A DNA stretch of 27,852 bases from Chthonomonadaceae bacterium (GCA_014377395.1 JACMPS010000187.1:1-27852); one strand, 5' to 3'. Positions 14,377 through 22,300 are shown, counted from the stretch's first letter. Numbers and translations are program-made. The notes: a model not told the origin generated them from the sequence alone.

Positions 14377-15141
14377 CTAAACCGTTCTCAAACTCGATGC
14401 AGTGCTTACTGCGAGCAATTTGCCATCTTCTAGCCTAAGTTGTAAGGCTCCCGCCTCGTCTAAACCTTCTGCGATGCCGTCATGGGTTTCGCCGTCAATT
14501 TCCGCACGGTAGCGGCGTCCGGCACTCACATCATAAAGGTGCCAGTAATCCAGAATTGTCGCCAAGCCTGTGTCGCGGCGTCTGTCTCCCATTTCCTGAA
14601 TGCGTTCGTTGATCGAAAGTGCCAGTGCCTCAATTTCCACTTCCCGCAGTCCTTCCAGATAGAGTGAGGTCGCAGAGGCACGTAATTCCGGCGGAAACTC
14701 CTTCACCCCGACATTGATTCCTACCCCGATCAGTGCCGTCCACTCATCATCAGGGGTTTTCACCATTTCGATTAAGACGCCGCCGAGTTTTTTTCCGTTG
14801 ACAATCAAGTCATTGGGCCACTTCAAGCCGACGTAAACTTCCGCCTCTTGCAAAAGCGATTGCAGGGTATGCGCGACGGCAACCCCTGCAATCAAGGCGA
14901 TTTCGCCTGCGTGTTGAGGGTCGGTCAGCCCCCGCCGATAGTAGTAGGTCGCACAAAGGGCTTCACCTTTCGGGGCGAACCAGGGGCGTCCTCGTTGTCC
15001 CCTACCCGCCGTCTGTTCTTGTGCCAGCACCCCCGCACACCGCGCCTGCCGCTCTGGGGTGAATGTCACACGTCCGCACAAAAGGTTTTCTCGCGCCACA
15101 TCCATCGTCGAAGACGTATGGGCGAGGACTTGCAAAAGCAT
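14377..15141 (-). CDS. birA: Biotin--[acetyl-CoA-carboxylase] ligase
   Basis: A 254-aa cytoplasmic enzyme that makes biotinyl-AMP and attaches biotin to the carrier protein of biotin-dependent carboxylases. It begins with the ligase core (AHTSSTMDVAR), then the biotin/ATP-binding loop GRGQRGRPW, the KWPNDLIVNGKKLGGVLIE block including the active lysine, GVGINVG, and a C-terminal SH3-like domain (AGRRYRAEIDGETHDG). The N-terminal DNA-binding HTH of E. coli BirA is missing, so this is a class I, non-regulatory ligase. Starts at 15177 (MGRRK) or 15201 (GTG) are possible; I prefer 15141, which has AGGA 8 bases ahead and the expected N-terminus. It follows queC in the same direction. Confidence 0.94.
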   Translation of the reverse strand: MLLQVLAHTSSTMDVARENLLCGRVTFTPERQARCAGVLAQEQTAGRGQRGRPWFAPKGEALCATYYYRRGLTDPQHAGEIALIAGVAVAHTLQSLLQEAEVYVGLKWPNDLIVNGKKLGGVLIEMVKTPDDEWTALIGVGINVGVKEFPPELRASATSLYLEGLREVEIEALALSINERIQEMGDRRRDTGLATILDYWHLYDVSAGRRYRAEIDGETHDGIAEGLDEAGALQLRLEDGKLLAVSTASSLRTV

Positions 15142-15238
15142 AGGTCTATCCTGAGGAAATATCTTCCTCCTTCCCATACGTAAATTTCTCTCTGAATACA
15201 CTCATTTAAGGACAATTCATTATGGATTGAACAACAAT

Positions 15239-15925
15239 TCAGCGATAATCTGGTCGAATTGCATAAGGGATCGGGTCTTCGAGTCCCGCCCTCTGAAAGC
15301 CACGCAAGCGTAGTCCGCAACTGTCGCAAACTCCGCACGCAATGTCTTCGTTTTGATAGCAACTCCATGTGAGAGCAAGCGGTGCATTGAGTTCGATTCC
15401 TTTGCGAATGATGTCCTCCTTCGTCAAAAAGATGATCGGAGTTTCGATGTGGATGTCACCTGCCGCCGTACCGAGACGCGCCACTTCGTTGAAGGCGGCG
15501 TAATACTCCGGGCGACAATCCGGGTAGCCGCTACTATCTTCATAGACCGCTCCAATATAGAGTTTCTTTGCGCCATTTACCTCTGCCCACGAGATGCCGA
15601 CAGACAAAATATGCGCGTTCCGAAACGGAACATAAGAGGTGGGAATTTCTTGGTTCTCTAGATCGGCGGCAGTCACCTCTATTGTTTTGTCGGTAAGAGA
15701 GGAGCCACCAATTGCGGCGAGATGCTCAATGGAGCAGACAAGGCGCTTGTTCGCTGGAACTTCGTAATGGTCGGCGAGATTGTGAAATGCTTTGAGTTCG
15801 CGCTTTTCAGTGCGTTGCCCGTAGTTAAGGTGCAAAAAACTGAGGTCGTCTCCTACGGCTTTTGCAATAGCGGCGGTCACACAGGAGTCCATTCCCCCTG
15901 AGACGAGAATAATTGCTTTGGTCAT
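15239..15925 (-). CDS. queC: 7-cyano-7-deazaguanine synthase
   Basis: A 228-aa enzyme that converts 7-carboxy-7-deazaguanine to preQ0 with ATP and ammonia, in the queuosine tRNA pathway. The ATP pyrophosphatase loop is SGGMDS (9-14). Zinc-binding cysteines are in TWSCYQNED and ACGVCDSCGLR near the C-terminus. The region FRNAHILSVGISWAEV and IGAVYEDSSGYPDCR is typical of the family. The start at 15925 has AGGAAAAC upstream and puts the P-loop at the usual place; an ORF start at 16009 would add a non-family extension. No queD, queE or queF is nearby. No preQ1 riboswitch was recognised upstream. Confidence 0.95.
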   Translation of the reverse strand: MTKAIILVSGGMDSCVTAAIAKAVGDDLSFLHLNYGQRTEKRELKAFHNLADHYEVPANKRLVCSIEHLAAIGGSSLTDKTIEVTAADLENQEIPTSYVPFRNAHILSVGISWAEVNGAKKLYIGAVYEDSSGYPDCRPEYYAAFNEVARLGTAAGDIHIETPIIFLTKEDIIRKGIELNAPLALTWSCYQNEDIACGVCDSCGLRLRGFQRAGLEDPIPYAIRPDYR

Positions 15926-16035
15926 CGTTTTCCTACTAAGATTTAGGGTTATTGTACCCCGTCTCTTCGAGAGGAGGAAAGTAATCGGAGAAAGCGTTCT
16001 GTCCATCAAAGGGCTCTACCACATAAACGACAGAA

Positions 16036-16053
16036 TTGTAAGTTTACTTACAA
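16036..16053. promoter_or_regulatory. Palindrome upstream of queC, possible operator
   Basis: TTGTAAG and CTTACAA form a perfect 7-bp inverted repeat around TTTA. It is upstream of queC (minus) and about 40 bases upstream of the plus-strand TGGTACAAT box. Protein operators often look like this, but no candidate regulator can be named. Confidence 0.4.
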
Positions 16054-16070
16054 AACGATTTTTACGTATG

Positions 16071-16099
16071 TGGTGAAAATACTCTCTTTGTGGTACAAT
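16071..16099 (+). promoter_or_regulatory. Candidate extended -10 promoter for an antisense RNA, copy 2
   Basis: TGGTACAAT (16091-16099) is an extended -10 with TGG in front; a weak -35-like TGGTGA lies 17 bases upstream. It is the counterpart of 9000-9008. It would drive RNA complementary to the 3' end of the minus-strand peptide transcript. Confidence 0.42.
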
Positions 16100-16114
16100 A
16101 ACAATATCTGTAAG

Positions 16115-16158
16115 GCAAAAAGTGCCTGCCGAAAGTGCGTTAACGCTTTCGGCAGGCA
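16115..16158 (-). terminator. Intrinsic terminator of the small peptide gene, copy 2
   Basis: The long stem TGCCTGCCGAAAG ... CTTTCGGCAGGCA around GCGTTAACGC is nearly perfect, and on the minus strand it is followed by CTTTTTGCC. It begins 17 bases after the frame-restored stop at 16176. Confidence 0.75.
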
Positions 16159-16175
16159 GAGCAATCGTCTAAAGA

Positions 16176-16305
16176 CTAGTCATTAAACGATTGGCGGCTC
16201 CGTTTTCGCTTGCGCGACTTTTTACGTGGGACACAACAGGTAAGCTGCTGTGAAGATCGTAATCGCACTTGCGATCACGTTGAGCCATAGGAGGAAACTA
16301 TTCAT
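16176..16305 (-). pseudogene. Small membrane peptide gene, copy 2, interrupted by one extra base
   Basis: The second copy of the gene at 9087-9206. ATG 16305 has AAGGAG 8 bases ahead. As written it encodes 27 aa ending ...AAYLLCPT at TAA 16222-16224, so the hydrophobic helix is intact but the basic tail is lost. Omitting one base in TGTCCCACG restores the frame and gives a 42-aa product whose tail again contains RKRSRQSF and ends in ND. Conservation of the out-of-frame tail means the indel is recent, a sequencing error, or bypassed by +1 slippage at CCC. The truncated peptide may still be membrane-active. It lies downstream of the NlpC/P60 gene and upstream of queC. Confidence 0.65.
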
Positions 16306-16349
16306 TCTAGTTTCTCCTTTCTTTGCCAGTGGTAACCTGGCTGAGATGT

Positions 16350-16374
16350 GGGACGGTGTTACAAGCACCGTCCC
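16350..16374 (-). promoter_or_regulatory. 5' leader hairpin of the small peptide mRNA, copy 2
   Basis: GGGACGGTG pairs with CACCGTCCC around a 7-base loop. Stem position 6 is G-C here and A-T in copy 1. A -10-like ACAATA lies directly upstream on the minus strand. On the plus strand it is followed by ACTTTTATTG, so it could also terminate an antisense RNA. Confidence 0.65.
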
Positions 16375-16587
16375 ACTTTTATTGTGCCCCCGCTTCCCCC
16401 TCTAAATGACAAAGTTGGAAATTGAGACCGACTCACCTTTCTCACCCTATTGCATCAAAAACTTGCGCCAATTCTTCGCAGCCTGGTTTGACAAAGTTAA
16501 TGCCCCCTTCCCATTACTTGTGCGATCCACAAGCAACAAAAGAGGGCAAAGAAAAATTTGAGTTTTAGAGATAAAACAGAGCCTAAC

Positions 16588-17532
16588 TTAGCGTCGCGCG
16601 CACACATAGATACGGGTGAACATCGCCTCACTCAAATGGCTGACGGCAACACCTTTACGGCTCGACGAAGCGTGGATGAAGTAGCCGTTTCCGATGTAAA
16701 GCCCGGTGTGTGTCACGCCGACACGCTCTTTGCGACGCCCGAAATAAAGACGGTCACCCGGTTGCAATTGATCTTTGGGAACCGGAACGCCATAAGCCAT
16801 CTGCTCGGAACCGAGACGCGGCAACTGAAAACCCTGCGAACCGAAGACGTTTTTGACAAAGCCCGAACAATCAATCCCATTAAACGTATTGCCGCCCCAG
16901 ACATATTTCACGCCCAGATAGCGATAAGCGTCATCAATGAGTTTTTGGGGATCGCCCGTAAAGTAAGAAGCCGCACTACGCGGGTAAATGTCACCGGGAT
17001 CGGAGCCGGTCGGCACATTGCCGCCATAGTTAGTGTAAGAACTCGGCGCGTTCGAAACCACCTGATAATCCAGCGTCTTAAGACGGGAACGCAAAATCCA
17101 CCCCAGAGATCCATCCGCCATCAAAATGCCACACCACTCCCCGTACTCCTGCTTGATCGCAACATAAGTTCCCGCTTCCGCCGTTACCAGCGTGGGAGAG
17201 GTGCGACTATGCCCCCGATGAATTCCGGTTGGGCTTTCCAGAAGCCCTAGTCTTCCCACTACGACTTCACGCCTTGCGCTTCCTCCGCGTGAGGGCAAGG
17301 TGCCGCGTGTCCGTGAGGCTGAAACGGGTTTTGAGGTAAATTTCGTGCGAGAAGTTCCAAAAGAATTCGGGTTGGTTTGAGGGCGGTTCTGTCGTTCCGC
17401 TTCCGCTCGTCTTTCCTGCGCCTCTTTCGAGGGAGGAAGCATGAGGGTGAGTTCACCATCAGCATAAACAAGAGTCGGGGCAACAATAAAGCCCGCCAGC
17501 ACTGAGAGCGCGAATAGGTTTCCAAAACGCAC
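16588..17532 (-). CDS. Secreted NlpC/P60 cysteine peptidase with SH3-like domain
   Basis: A 314-aa exported peptidoglycan hydrolase, expected to cut within stem peptides (gamma-D-Glu to diamino acid bonds in known relatives). A signal peptide spans about 1-24 (FALSVLAGFIVAPTLVYA). A Pro/Arg/Gln-rich linker follows, then an SH3b-like domain (about 105-150, with GEWCGILMADGSLGWI). The catalytic domain begins near 196: Cys222 in GIDCSGFV, His275 in GVTHTGLYIG, and His287 in FIHASS form the expected triad. The gene ends close to the second small-peptide element. It is alone on the minus strand between repeat-rich gaps. Confidence 0.92.
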   Translation of the reverse strand: MRFGNLFALSVLAGFIVAPTLVYADGELTLMLPPSKEAQERRAEAERQNRPQTNPNSFGTSRTKFTSKPVSASRTRGTLPSRGGSARREVVVGRLGLLESPTGIHRGHSRTSPTLVTAEAGTYVAIKQEYGEWCGILMADGSLGWILRSRLKTLDYQVVSNAPSSYTNYGGNVPTGSDPGDIYPRSAASYFTGDPQKLIDDAYRYLGVKYVWGGNTFNGIDCSGFVKNVFGSQGFQLPRLGSEQMAYGVPVPKDQLQPGDRLYFGRRKERVGVTHTGLYIGNGYFIHASSSRKGVAVSHLSEAMFTRIYVCARR

Positions 17533-17697
17533 GGTCTTACGATCTCCTCAAAATGGATTCAGGGTTCTACTCTTTTTATTGTCGGCATTCCTGGGGCGGG
17601 TTTCCAGAAGTTCTTCGTTCTCTTTCGACACGGAAGAGCGTTTTCCCTTTTTTCGTTCTTAAAAAACTCCACAGAGAGAGAATACGGGGAGTTTCTA

Positions 17698-17872
17698 TCC
17701 ACAGATTAACACAGAATGACACAGATTAAAATGCAAAAGAGAAGGAGAAAGCGATGCGGATTGATACTGATCTTCTTTTTACGCCTCTGCGTCTTTGCGA
17801 GAGATAAATTTCCCTCCCCGCATTTCTCTGTGCCTCTATGTCCTCTAACGCAGTGGGTGGTTTTAAGAATTA
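17698..17872. repeat. Dispersed repeats R5 and R2 in the gap after the amidase gene
   Basis: R5 at 17698-17731 reads ATCCACAGATTAACACAG and then GACACAGATTAAAA; its inverted copy is at 19481-19515. R2 follows at 17780-17865 (CCTCTGCGTCTTTGCGAGAG, TCTCTGTGCCTCTATGTCC, CTAACGCAGTGGG). No gene is seen in the 17533-17878 gap. Confidence 0.75.
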
Positions 17873-17878
17873 GACCCT

Positions 17879-19267
17879 CTATGCCGGGTGTCTCTGATGC
17901 CAGTCGGTTTCACGCTGGAATTGCATCGCCAGCGCAAGCACACTCGCCTCATCGTAAGGCTTTCCGATAATCTCCAGACCGAGCGGACAACCCTCTTTAC
18001 CAAAACCCATTGGCACCGAAATCGAAGGTAGCCCCGCGAGATTACCGGGTCCGCCGTTGCCGCCCATATTCTGCCACGTCTCGCTCAAGCCCCGATCCGC
18101 AGGGAGGGCGATCTGCAAAAGAGTCGGCGCGATCAGCAAATCAACTTCGTCCCACATTTTTGAGAGCGCAGCAATGGCGATTTTTCGAGTACGCAAGGCA
18201 TGAAGATAATCGGTGGCAGGGACGGAAAGCGTTGCGATAAACCCGGCTTGTTGAAAGGGATCGGCGAGCAGTTCTAGTTTCTGACTTTTGATCAGATTGT
18301 AGAAAGCGGATGCTCCTTCCGCATTAATGATCACTCCTGCCGCCGCTCCATAAGGAATATCTTTCGGGTAGTCCACTTCCTTGAAGACGTGTTTTGCCTT
18401 ACGGAAAAGTTCAAGTACGCCGTCGAAGAGTTTTCGTGCTTCCGGTGCGTTCGCGTAATCATGCGGCAAAATCCCAAGCCGAAGCGGTTTTCCATTGCGG
18501 CGGGAGGGGAAAACGAATTTTCGCTCGGTAGAAGAGGGGTCTTGCGGGTCGTGTCCTGAGATCGCTTTTAAGATGTGTCCGCAATCTTCGGCGGAACGTG
18601 CCATCGGTCCGATTTTGTCAAGGGTATATGAGAGTGCCATTGCTCCGTGTCGGGAGACACGCCCATAAGTAGGACGCAAGCCGCTCACCCCACAAAAAGC
18701 GGCGGGAACCGTGATACTCCCCCACGTCTCCGTGCCAATCGCAAAGCCGACCGCCCCCGCCCCCACTGCCGCCCCCCATCCCCCCGAAGAACCGCCTGCC
18801 CACTTCGCCGTGTTCCAGGGACATTTTGCGGCTCCGGTAATCGAGGCTCCAGGGCTATCATAGCCGCCACCCCCCGCGAGTTCCACCATTGCCAGTTTTC
18901 CGATCAGAACCGCTCCTGCCTCCCGCAATTTCGTTACGACAGTTGCATCGTAATCGAAAATCTGGTCTTTGTGGGCGGGGGAACCCCACCGCGTTGGAAT
19001 CCCCGCAGTTGCCAGCAAATCCTTAACGCCGCAGGGAACACCGTGCAATGGGCTTCGGATTTTGCCCTCGGCAAGCTCCACATCCGCCCTTTTTGCCTGT
19101 TTGCGGGCGAGGTCTACGGTGAGTTCGGCGAGTGCGTTCAGGCGTGTGCCTTCGCTTTGCAGACGCTTGAGGTAAATTTCGGTGAGTTCAACTGAAGAGA
19201 TTTTCTTCGCTTTGATTTGTCTACCGAGTTCAGTTGCCGATTGGAAATAAAGGGGAATGTGGGTCAC
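17879..19267 (-). CDS. Amidase signature family amidohydrolase
   Basis: A 462-aa serine amidase. The Ser-cisSer-Lys triad is visible: Lys in HGVPCGVKDLLATAG, the cis-Ser in AGGSSGGWGAAV, and the nucleophile Ser in GTETWGSITVPAAFCG. The oxyanion and substrate region RPTYGRVSRHG is also typical. The family includes GatA and many amidases for amides, ureas or nitrile-derived acids; with no gatB or gatC nearby, and with TETWGS in place of the GatA-like text, this is probably a stand-alone amidase of unknown substrate. I start at GTG 19267 (VTHIPLYFQS), which begins the family's helix; the longer TTG start at 19339 lacks support. Inverted R5 repeats flank the gene. Confidence 0.9.
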   Translation of the reverse strand: MTHIPLYFQSATELGRQIKAKKISSVELTEIYLKRLQSEGTRLNALAELTVDLARKQAKRADVELAEGKIRSPLHGVPCGVKDLLATAGIPTRWGSPAHKDQIFDYDATVVTKLREAGAVLIGKLAMVELAGGGGYDSPGASITGAAKCPWNTAKWAGGSSGGWGAAVGAGAVGFAIGTETWGSITVPAAFCGVSGLRPTYGRVSRHGAMALSYTLDKIGPMARSAEDCGHILKAISGHDPQDPSSTERKFVFPSRRNGKPLRLGILPHDYANAPEARKLFDGVLELFRKAKHVFKEVDYPKDIPYGAAAGVIINAEGASAFYNLIKSQKLELLADPFQQAGFIATLSVPATDYLHALRTRKIAIAALSKMWDEVDLLIAPTLLQIALPADRGLSETWQNMGGNGGPGNLAGLPSISVPMGFGKEGCPLGLEIIGKPYDEASVLALAMQFQRETDWHQRHPA

Positions 19268-19346
19268 GTTCGCTTCTCTACCTTTTGTTGGAAATGAGTC
19301 AAGTCTGGGACACGCACTAAATTGAAGTTTACCACCCAATTTAGAG

Positions 19347-19515
19347 AGTTAGGTGATAGGGATCAGGGATTGGAGAAATGCAGAGAGAGAAGAGACGATT
19401 GCCTTTGTATTGACTCCCCTCTCCAAGATTTTGGGGGAGGGGTTGGGGGAGGGGGCTTCATCTCAACACTTTTCCCTGTCTTTTAATCTGTGTCCATCGG
19501 TGTTGATCTGTGGAT
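19347..19515. repeat. Repeat mosaic R3, R4 and inverted R5
   Basis: R3 copy 2 at 19347-19400 (TTAGGTGATAG, GAGAAATGCAGAGAGAGAAG) resumes at 19457-19478 with ATCTCAACACTTTTCCCT, as at 10304-10323. R4 copy 2 lies between (19415-19456). R5, inverted relative to 17698, ends the block at 19481-19515. R4 thus appears inserted in R3. Confidence 0.75.
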
Positions 19516-19550
19516 AAAACTCTTCTGCATTCTCTTCGTGTCAGCAGGGT

Positions 19551-19594
19551 TATCAAAAATGCCCCCACCTCATCTCAAGAAATGAAGCGGGGGC
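19551..19594 (-). terminator. Intrinsic terminator of dxs
   Basis: On the minus strand GCCCCCGCTTCAT and ATGAGGTGGGGGC form a stem around TTCTTGAG with G-U tolerance, followed by ATTTTTGATA. It lies 17 bases after the dxs stop codon. Confidence 0.75.
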
Positions 19595-19610
19595 AAGACC
19601 GAAAGGCCGC

Positions 19611-21605
19611 TCAAGCAGTCAACGGCTCATATTTTTTACTGCTTTCGTGGACAACGGCTAATGCTTCCGGTTCCGGCTGTGATCTGCCAAGCATATCGCG
19701 GGCGGCGGCGGCGAAGTCTTGCGCGGTCAGCATACACAATCGGTGCAGGATCGGAATGGCTCCATGCTCAATGAATTTGTCGGGGATACCGAACAATTTC
19801 ACTTTTACGTCGGAGACACCATGATACGCCAGCAGTTCGAGGACGCCCGAACCGATGCCGCCGGAGATCACGCCCTCTTCCATGACAATGACTCGTTTGG
19901 TGCGTCGTGCCGCATCGAGAATGACGGCTTCATCGAGAGGCTTGCCCCAACGCAGGTTGACAAATTCCACGCCAATACCCTCGGATTGCAACATTTTAAC
20001 TGCCTCGAACGCAGGCGCAACCATATTGCCGTAAGCCAGCAGGGTCACGTCATCGCCTCTGGTGATCACATCGGATTTGCCGAAAACAATCGGTTCCGCC
20101 GATTTGCCCCAGTCAATCGCAGGCGCATTGCCACGCGGGTAACGAATGGCAATTGGTCCCTTATGTTCTCCCGTAACGTGTTCCGTAACCATGTAGCGAA
20201 GCATCATTTCCAATTCTTCGCCGTCTTTGGGAGCCAGCATTGTGACGTTAGGAATGTGCCGCAGATAGGCAATGTCGAACACGCCGTGATGTGTGGGTCC
20301 ATCGTCGCCGACAAGTCCTGCTCGATCCATACAGAACATAACCGGGAGATTCTGAATGGCAACGTCGTGCAAAATCATGTCGTAGGCGCGTTGCAGAAAG
20401 GTGCTGTAAATTCCGGTGATCGGCTTGATGCCTTCCGCCGCCAGACCTGCCGCAAAACAGACTGCGTGTTGTTCTGCGATTGCCGTATCGAAGTAGCGCG
20501 TTGGATGCACTTCCTTGAATTTGTTCAGCCCGGTTCCGTCCGGCATTGCGGCGGTGATTGCGGCAACTTTCGGGTCTTTGTTGGCAAGATCAACCACCGT
20601 ATCCGAGAAGATATTCGTGTAGGTTTTGCCGGAAGACTTCGAGCCGGAAGCCGTGCCTTTGTCAATGTCGGCAAACATAGTCGGGGTGACGGCGTGCCAC
20701 TTGCGAGCGTTTTGCTCTGCAAGCTCGAAGCCTTTGCCTTTGACGGTTCGCAGGTGAACAAAAACGGGACCCTGCATCTTTTTCACCTGAGTGAAAATGT
20801 CAATCAGCAGATCAAGATCGTGTCCGTCAACGGGTCCGATGTAGGTGTAGCCGAGTTCCTCAAAGATGACACCCGACTGATCCGGCGATACAAGATGAGT
20901 GACGCTATGCTTCAGCATCGAGTCGGCGGCACGGGTGATTGCACGCCCAGGGACGCCGGGAACACGCTTGAGCAAGCCCTTTGCCTGACTTTCGACGTTC
21001 TGATAAAGCGGAGAAACCCGTAATTTTGCAAGGTAGGTAGCAAGTCCGCCGACACTTTCCGCAATACTCATTTCATTGTCGTTAAGAACGACGGTGAAGT
21101 TGCGTCCGCTATGTCCTGCGTTGTGCAAGCCTTCAAGCGCGAGTCCTGCCGTAAAAGAGGCATCGCCAATCACGGCAATTGCCGCTTCTTCGTTGCTCTT
21201 GCCGAGCAGGTCGCGGGCAACCGCAAAGCCATAGGCGGCGGAAATGGAGGTTCCGGCGTGTCCCGCTCCAAAGAGATCGTAATCACTCTCTTCGCGGCGC
21301 AGAAATCCACTCAGACCGCCGTATTGCCGCAGGGTATTAAATCGGTCCAGTCGCCCGGTCAGCATCTTGTGTGCGTAACACTGATGTCCTGTGTCCCAAA
21401 TGATTTTATCTTTCGGCACATCGTAGACGGTGTGGAGCGCAAGGATCAGGTCGGTGGCGCCCAAGTCGGACGCAAAGTGACCGCCGGTGTTGGAGAGGTT
21501 GTCAATGATTGCCTGTCGGAGTTCACGAGCAACCTGCTTCAATTCATCTCGTGTGAGATGTTTGAGATCGGCGGGGCTTTCAATTTTCGAAAGCAATTGG
21601 TACAT
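19611..21605 (-). CDS. dxs: 1-deoxy-D-xylulose-5-phosphate synthase
   Basis: A 664-aa thiamine-diphosphate enzyme that joins pyruvate and glyceraldehyde 3-phosphate, the first step of the MEP isoprenoid pathway. Visible marks: GGHFASDLGATDL with His43, WDTGHQCYAHK with His74, the ThDP-magnesium motif GDAS with LNDNEMS about 30 residues later (families usually show GDGA), the pyrimidine-binding region TAIAEQHAVCFAAGLA with the activating Glu, and MDRAGLVGDDGPTHHG. The C-terminal transketolase domain is complete and has about 25 extra residues. Start ATG 21605 follows a G-rich sequence; a good promoter lies at 21767-21796, giving a leader of about 155 bases. No ispA or xseB is adjacent. Confidence 0.96.
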   Translation of the reverse strand: MYQLLSKIESPADLKHLTRDELKQVARELRQAIIDNLSNTGGHFASDLGATDLILALHTVYDVPKDKIIWDTGHQCYAHKMLTGRLDRFNTLRQYGGLSGFLRREESDYDLFGAGHAGTSISAAYGFAVARDLLGKSNEEAAIAVIGDASFTAGLALEGLHNAGHSGRNFTVVLNDNEMSIAESVGGLATYLAKLRVSPLYQNVESQAKGLLKRVPGVPGRAITRAADSMLKHSVTHLVSPDQSGVIFEELGYTYIGPVDGHDLDLLIDIFTQVKKMQGPVFVHLRTVKGKGFELAEQNARKWHAVTPTMFADIDKGTASGSKSSGKTYTNIFSDTVVDLANKDPKVAAITAAMPDGTGLNKFKEVHPTRYFDTAIAEQHAVCFAAGLAAEGIKPITGIYSTFLQRAYDMILHDVAIQNLPVMFCMDRAGLVGDDGPTHHGVFDIAYLRHIPNVTMLAPKDGEELEMMLRYMVTEHVTGEHKGPIAIRYPRGNAPAIDWGKSAEPIVFGKSDVITRGDDVTLLAYGNMVAPAFEAVKMLQSEGIGVEFVNLRWGKPLDEAVILDAARRTKRVIVMEEGVISGGIGSGVLELLAYHGVSDVKVKLFGIPDKFIEHGAIPILHRLCMLTAQDFAAAARDMLGRSQPEPEALAVVHESSKKYEPLTA

Positions 21606-21766
21606 TCAGGGGCCCCCAGTTATCCTGACACTTTTGTCGAAATCAAACCGTTTTCCTCTTTTCTCAAAGATAGATTTCGGTGACGACAGCGGTATCAGGG
21701 TAGAGATAAGGCGCAACACGATTTTTCGGTGCGTCCAAAGAAAAGATTAATTTTTGATTTCCGCGC

Positions 21767-21796
21767 ATTGTACCCCCGTCGAAGACAGTGTGTCAA
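21767..21796 (-). promoter_or_regulatory. Sigma-70-type promoter of dxs
   Basis: On the minus strand TTGACA (21796-21791) and TACAAT (21772-21767) are separated by 18 bases. The -35 matches the consensus exactly. The rest of the 398-base gap (21606-22003) holds the dxs leader and a direct repeat TTTTGCAA at about 21894-21913; nothing else was recognised. Confidence 0.7.
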
Positions 21797-22003
21797 TCTG
21801 TACTGAGGGTAAAAACAAGTGAAAAGTGAGCGGAAAACGGGTGTTCTCTTCCCTGACTATACGTGCCTCGTTGCAGAAAGTGTCCAAGAACCCATTTTGC
21901 AACGGTTTTGCAAAGGGATAAAGAGAGAAATGAGCATCAATTGAGTAATTGCCCTCTTTTGAGCGACAAAGAGGAGGAATTCACCTATAAGGAGACAACG
22001 ATC

Positions 22004-22078
22004 ATGCAAGACCGAACAGACTTCAAGAACGCACAGAATTTAGAGGACGAGCCTGAAAACCACGCCCTCTGCTTTTGA
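22004..22078 (+). CDS. 24-codon small ORF with strong ribosome binding site
   Basis: ATG 22004 is preceded by AAGGAGA at an ideal distance, yet the frame ends after 24 codons at TGA 22076-22078. The peptide is acidic (KNAQNLEDEPENHALCF) and unlike any family I know. The last codons are TGC TTT TGA; skipping one T would carry the frame into the SEC-C ORF that starts at 22092. It may be a leader peptide or the true 5' part of the SEC-C gene. Function is not known. Confidence 0.45.
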   Translation: MQDRTDFKNAQNLEDEPENHALCF

Positions 22079-22091
22079 TTCGGTGGAGCCG

Positions 22092-22300
22092 ATGAGCAAA
22101 CGCCGACGCGGATACCCTTCGGAAACGAGAGTCGGGCAAGGTGAGCGCATCGTGCATGGCGACAAGGAATTACACGAGAAACTGGGGCGCAACGATCTCT
22201 GTCCCTGTGGCTCCGGCTCTCGCTTTTAAGAACTGTTGCCGGAACGGAGGACGTTTCGACGGCTCCGAGCGACATCATTATTGCAGGGAATCATCGTGGA
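22092..22300 (+). pseudogene. SEC-C-motif protein gene interrupted by a one-base frameshift
   Basis: The frame from ATG 22092 (MSKRRRGYPSETRVGQGERI) reaches GRNDLCPCGSGSRF and then stops at TAA 22227-22229 after 45 codons. The family's zinc-binding SEC-C motif is CPCGSG-x-x-F/Y-K-x-CC; its second half, KNCCRNGGRFDGS, is present immediately downstream in the +1 frame. Ignoring one T of the TTTT run at 22224-22227 restores the motif exactly. Cys37, Cys39 and the following CC would bind zinc. The restored frame continues into the acetyltransferase ORF, so the end at about 22300 is approximate. Small SEC-C proteins often accompany ribosome or protein-export functions, but this one's role is unknown. 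Either programmed slippage, decay or a sequence error is possible. Confidence 0.65.

Noticed and set aside
15926..16035. preQ1 riboswitch ahead of queC
   Set aside because: No C-rich pseudoknot pattern typical of preQ1 aptamers was found in the leader.
19719..21023. 434-codon ORF opposite dxs
   Set aside because: Shadow of dxs on the other strand; the dxs protein is a full-length match to its family.
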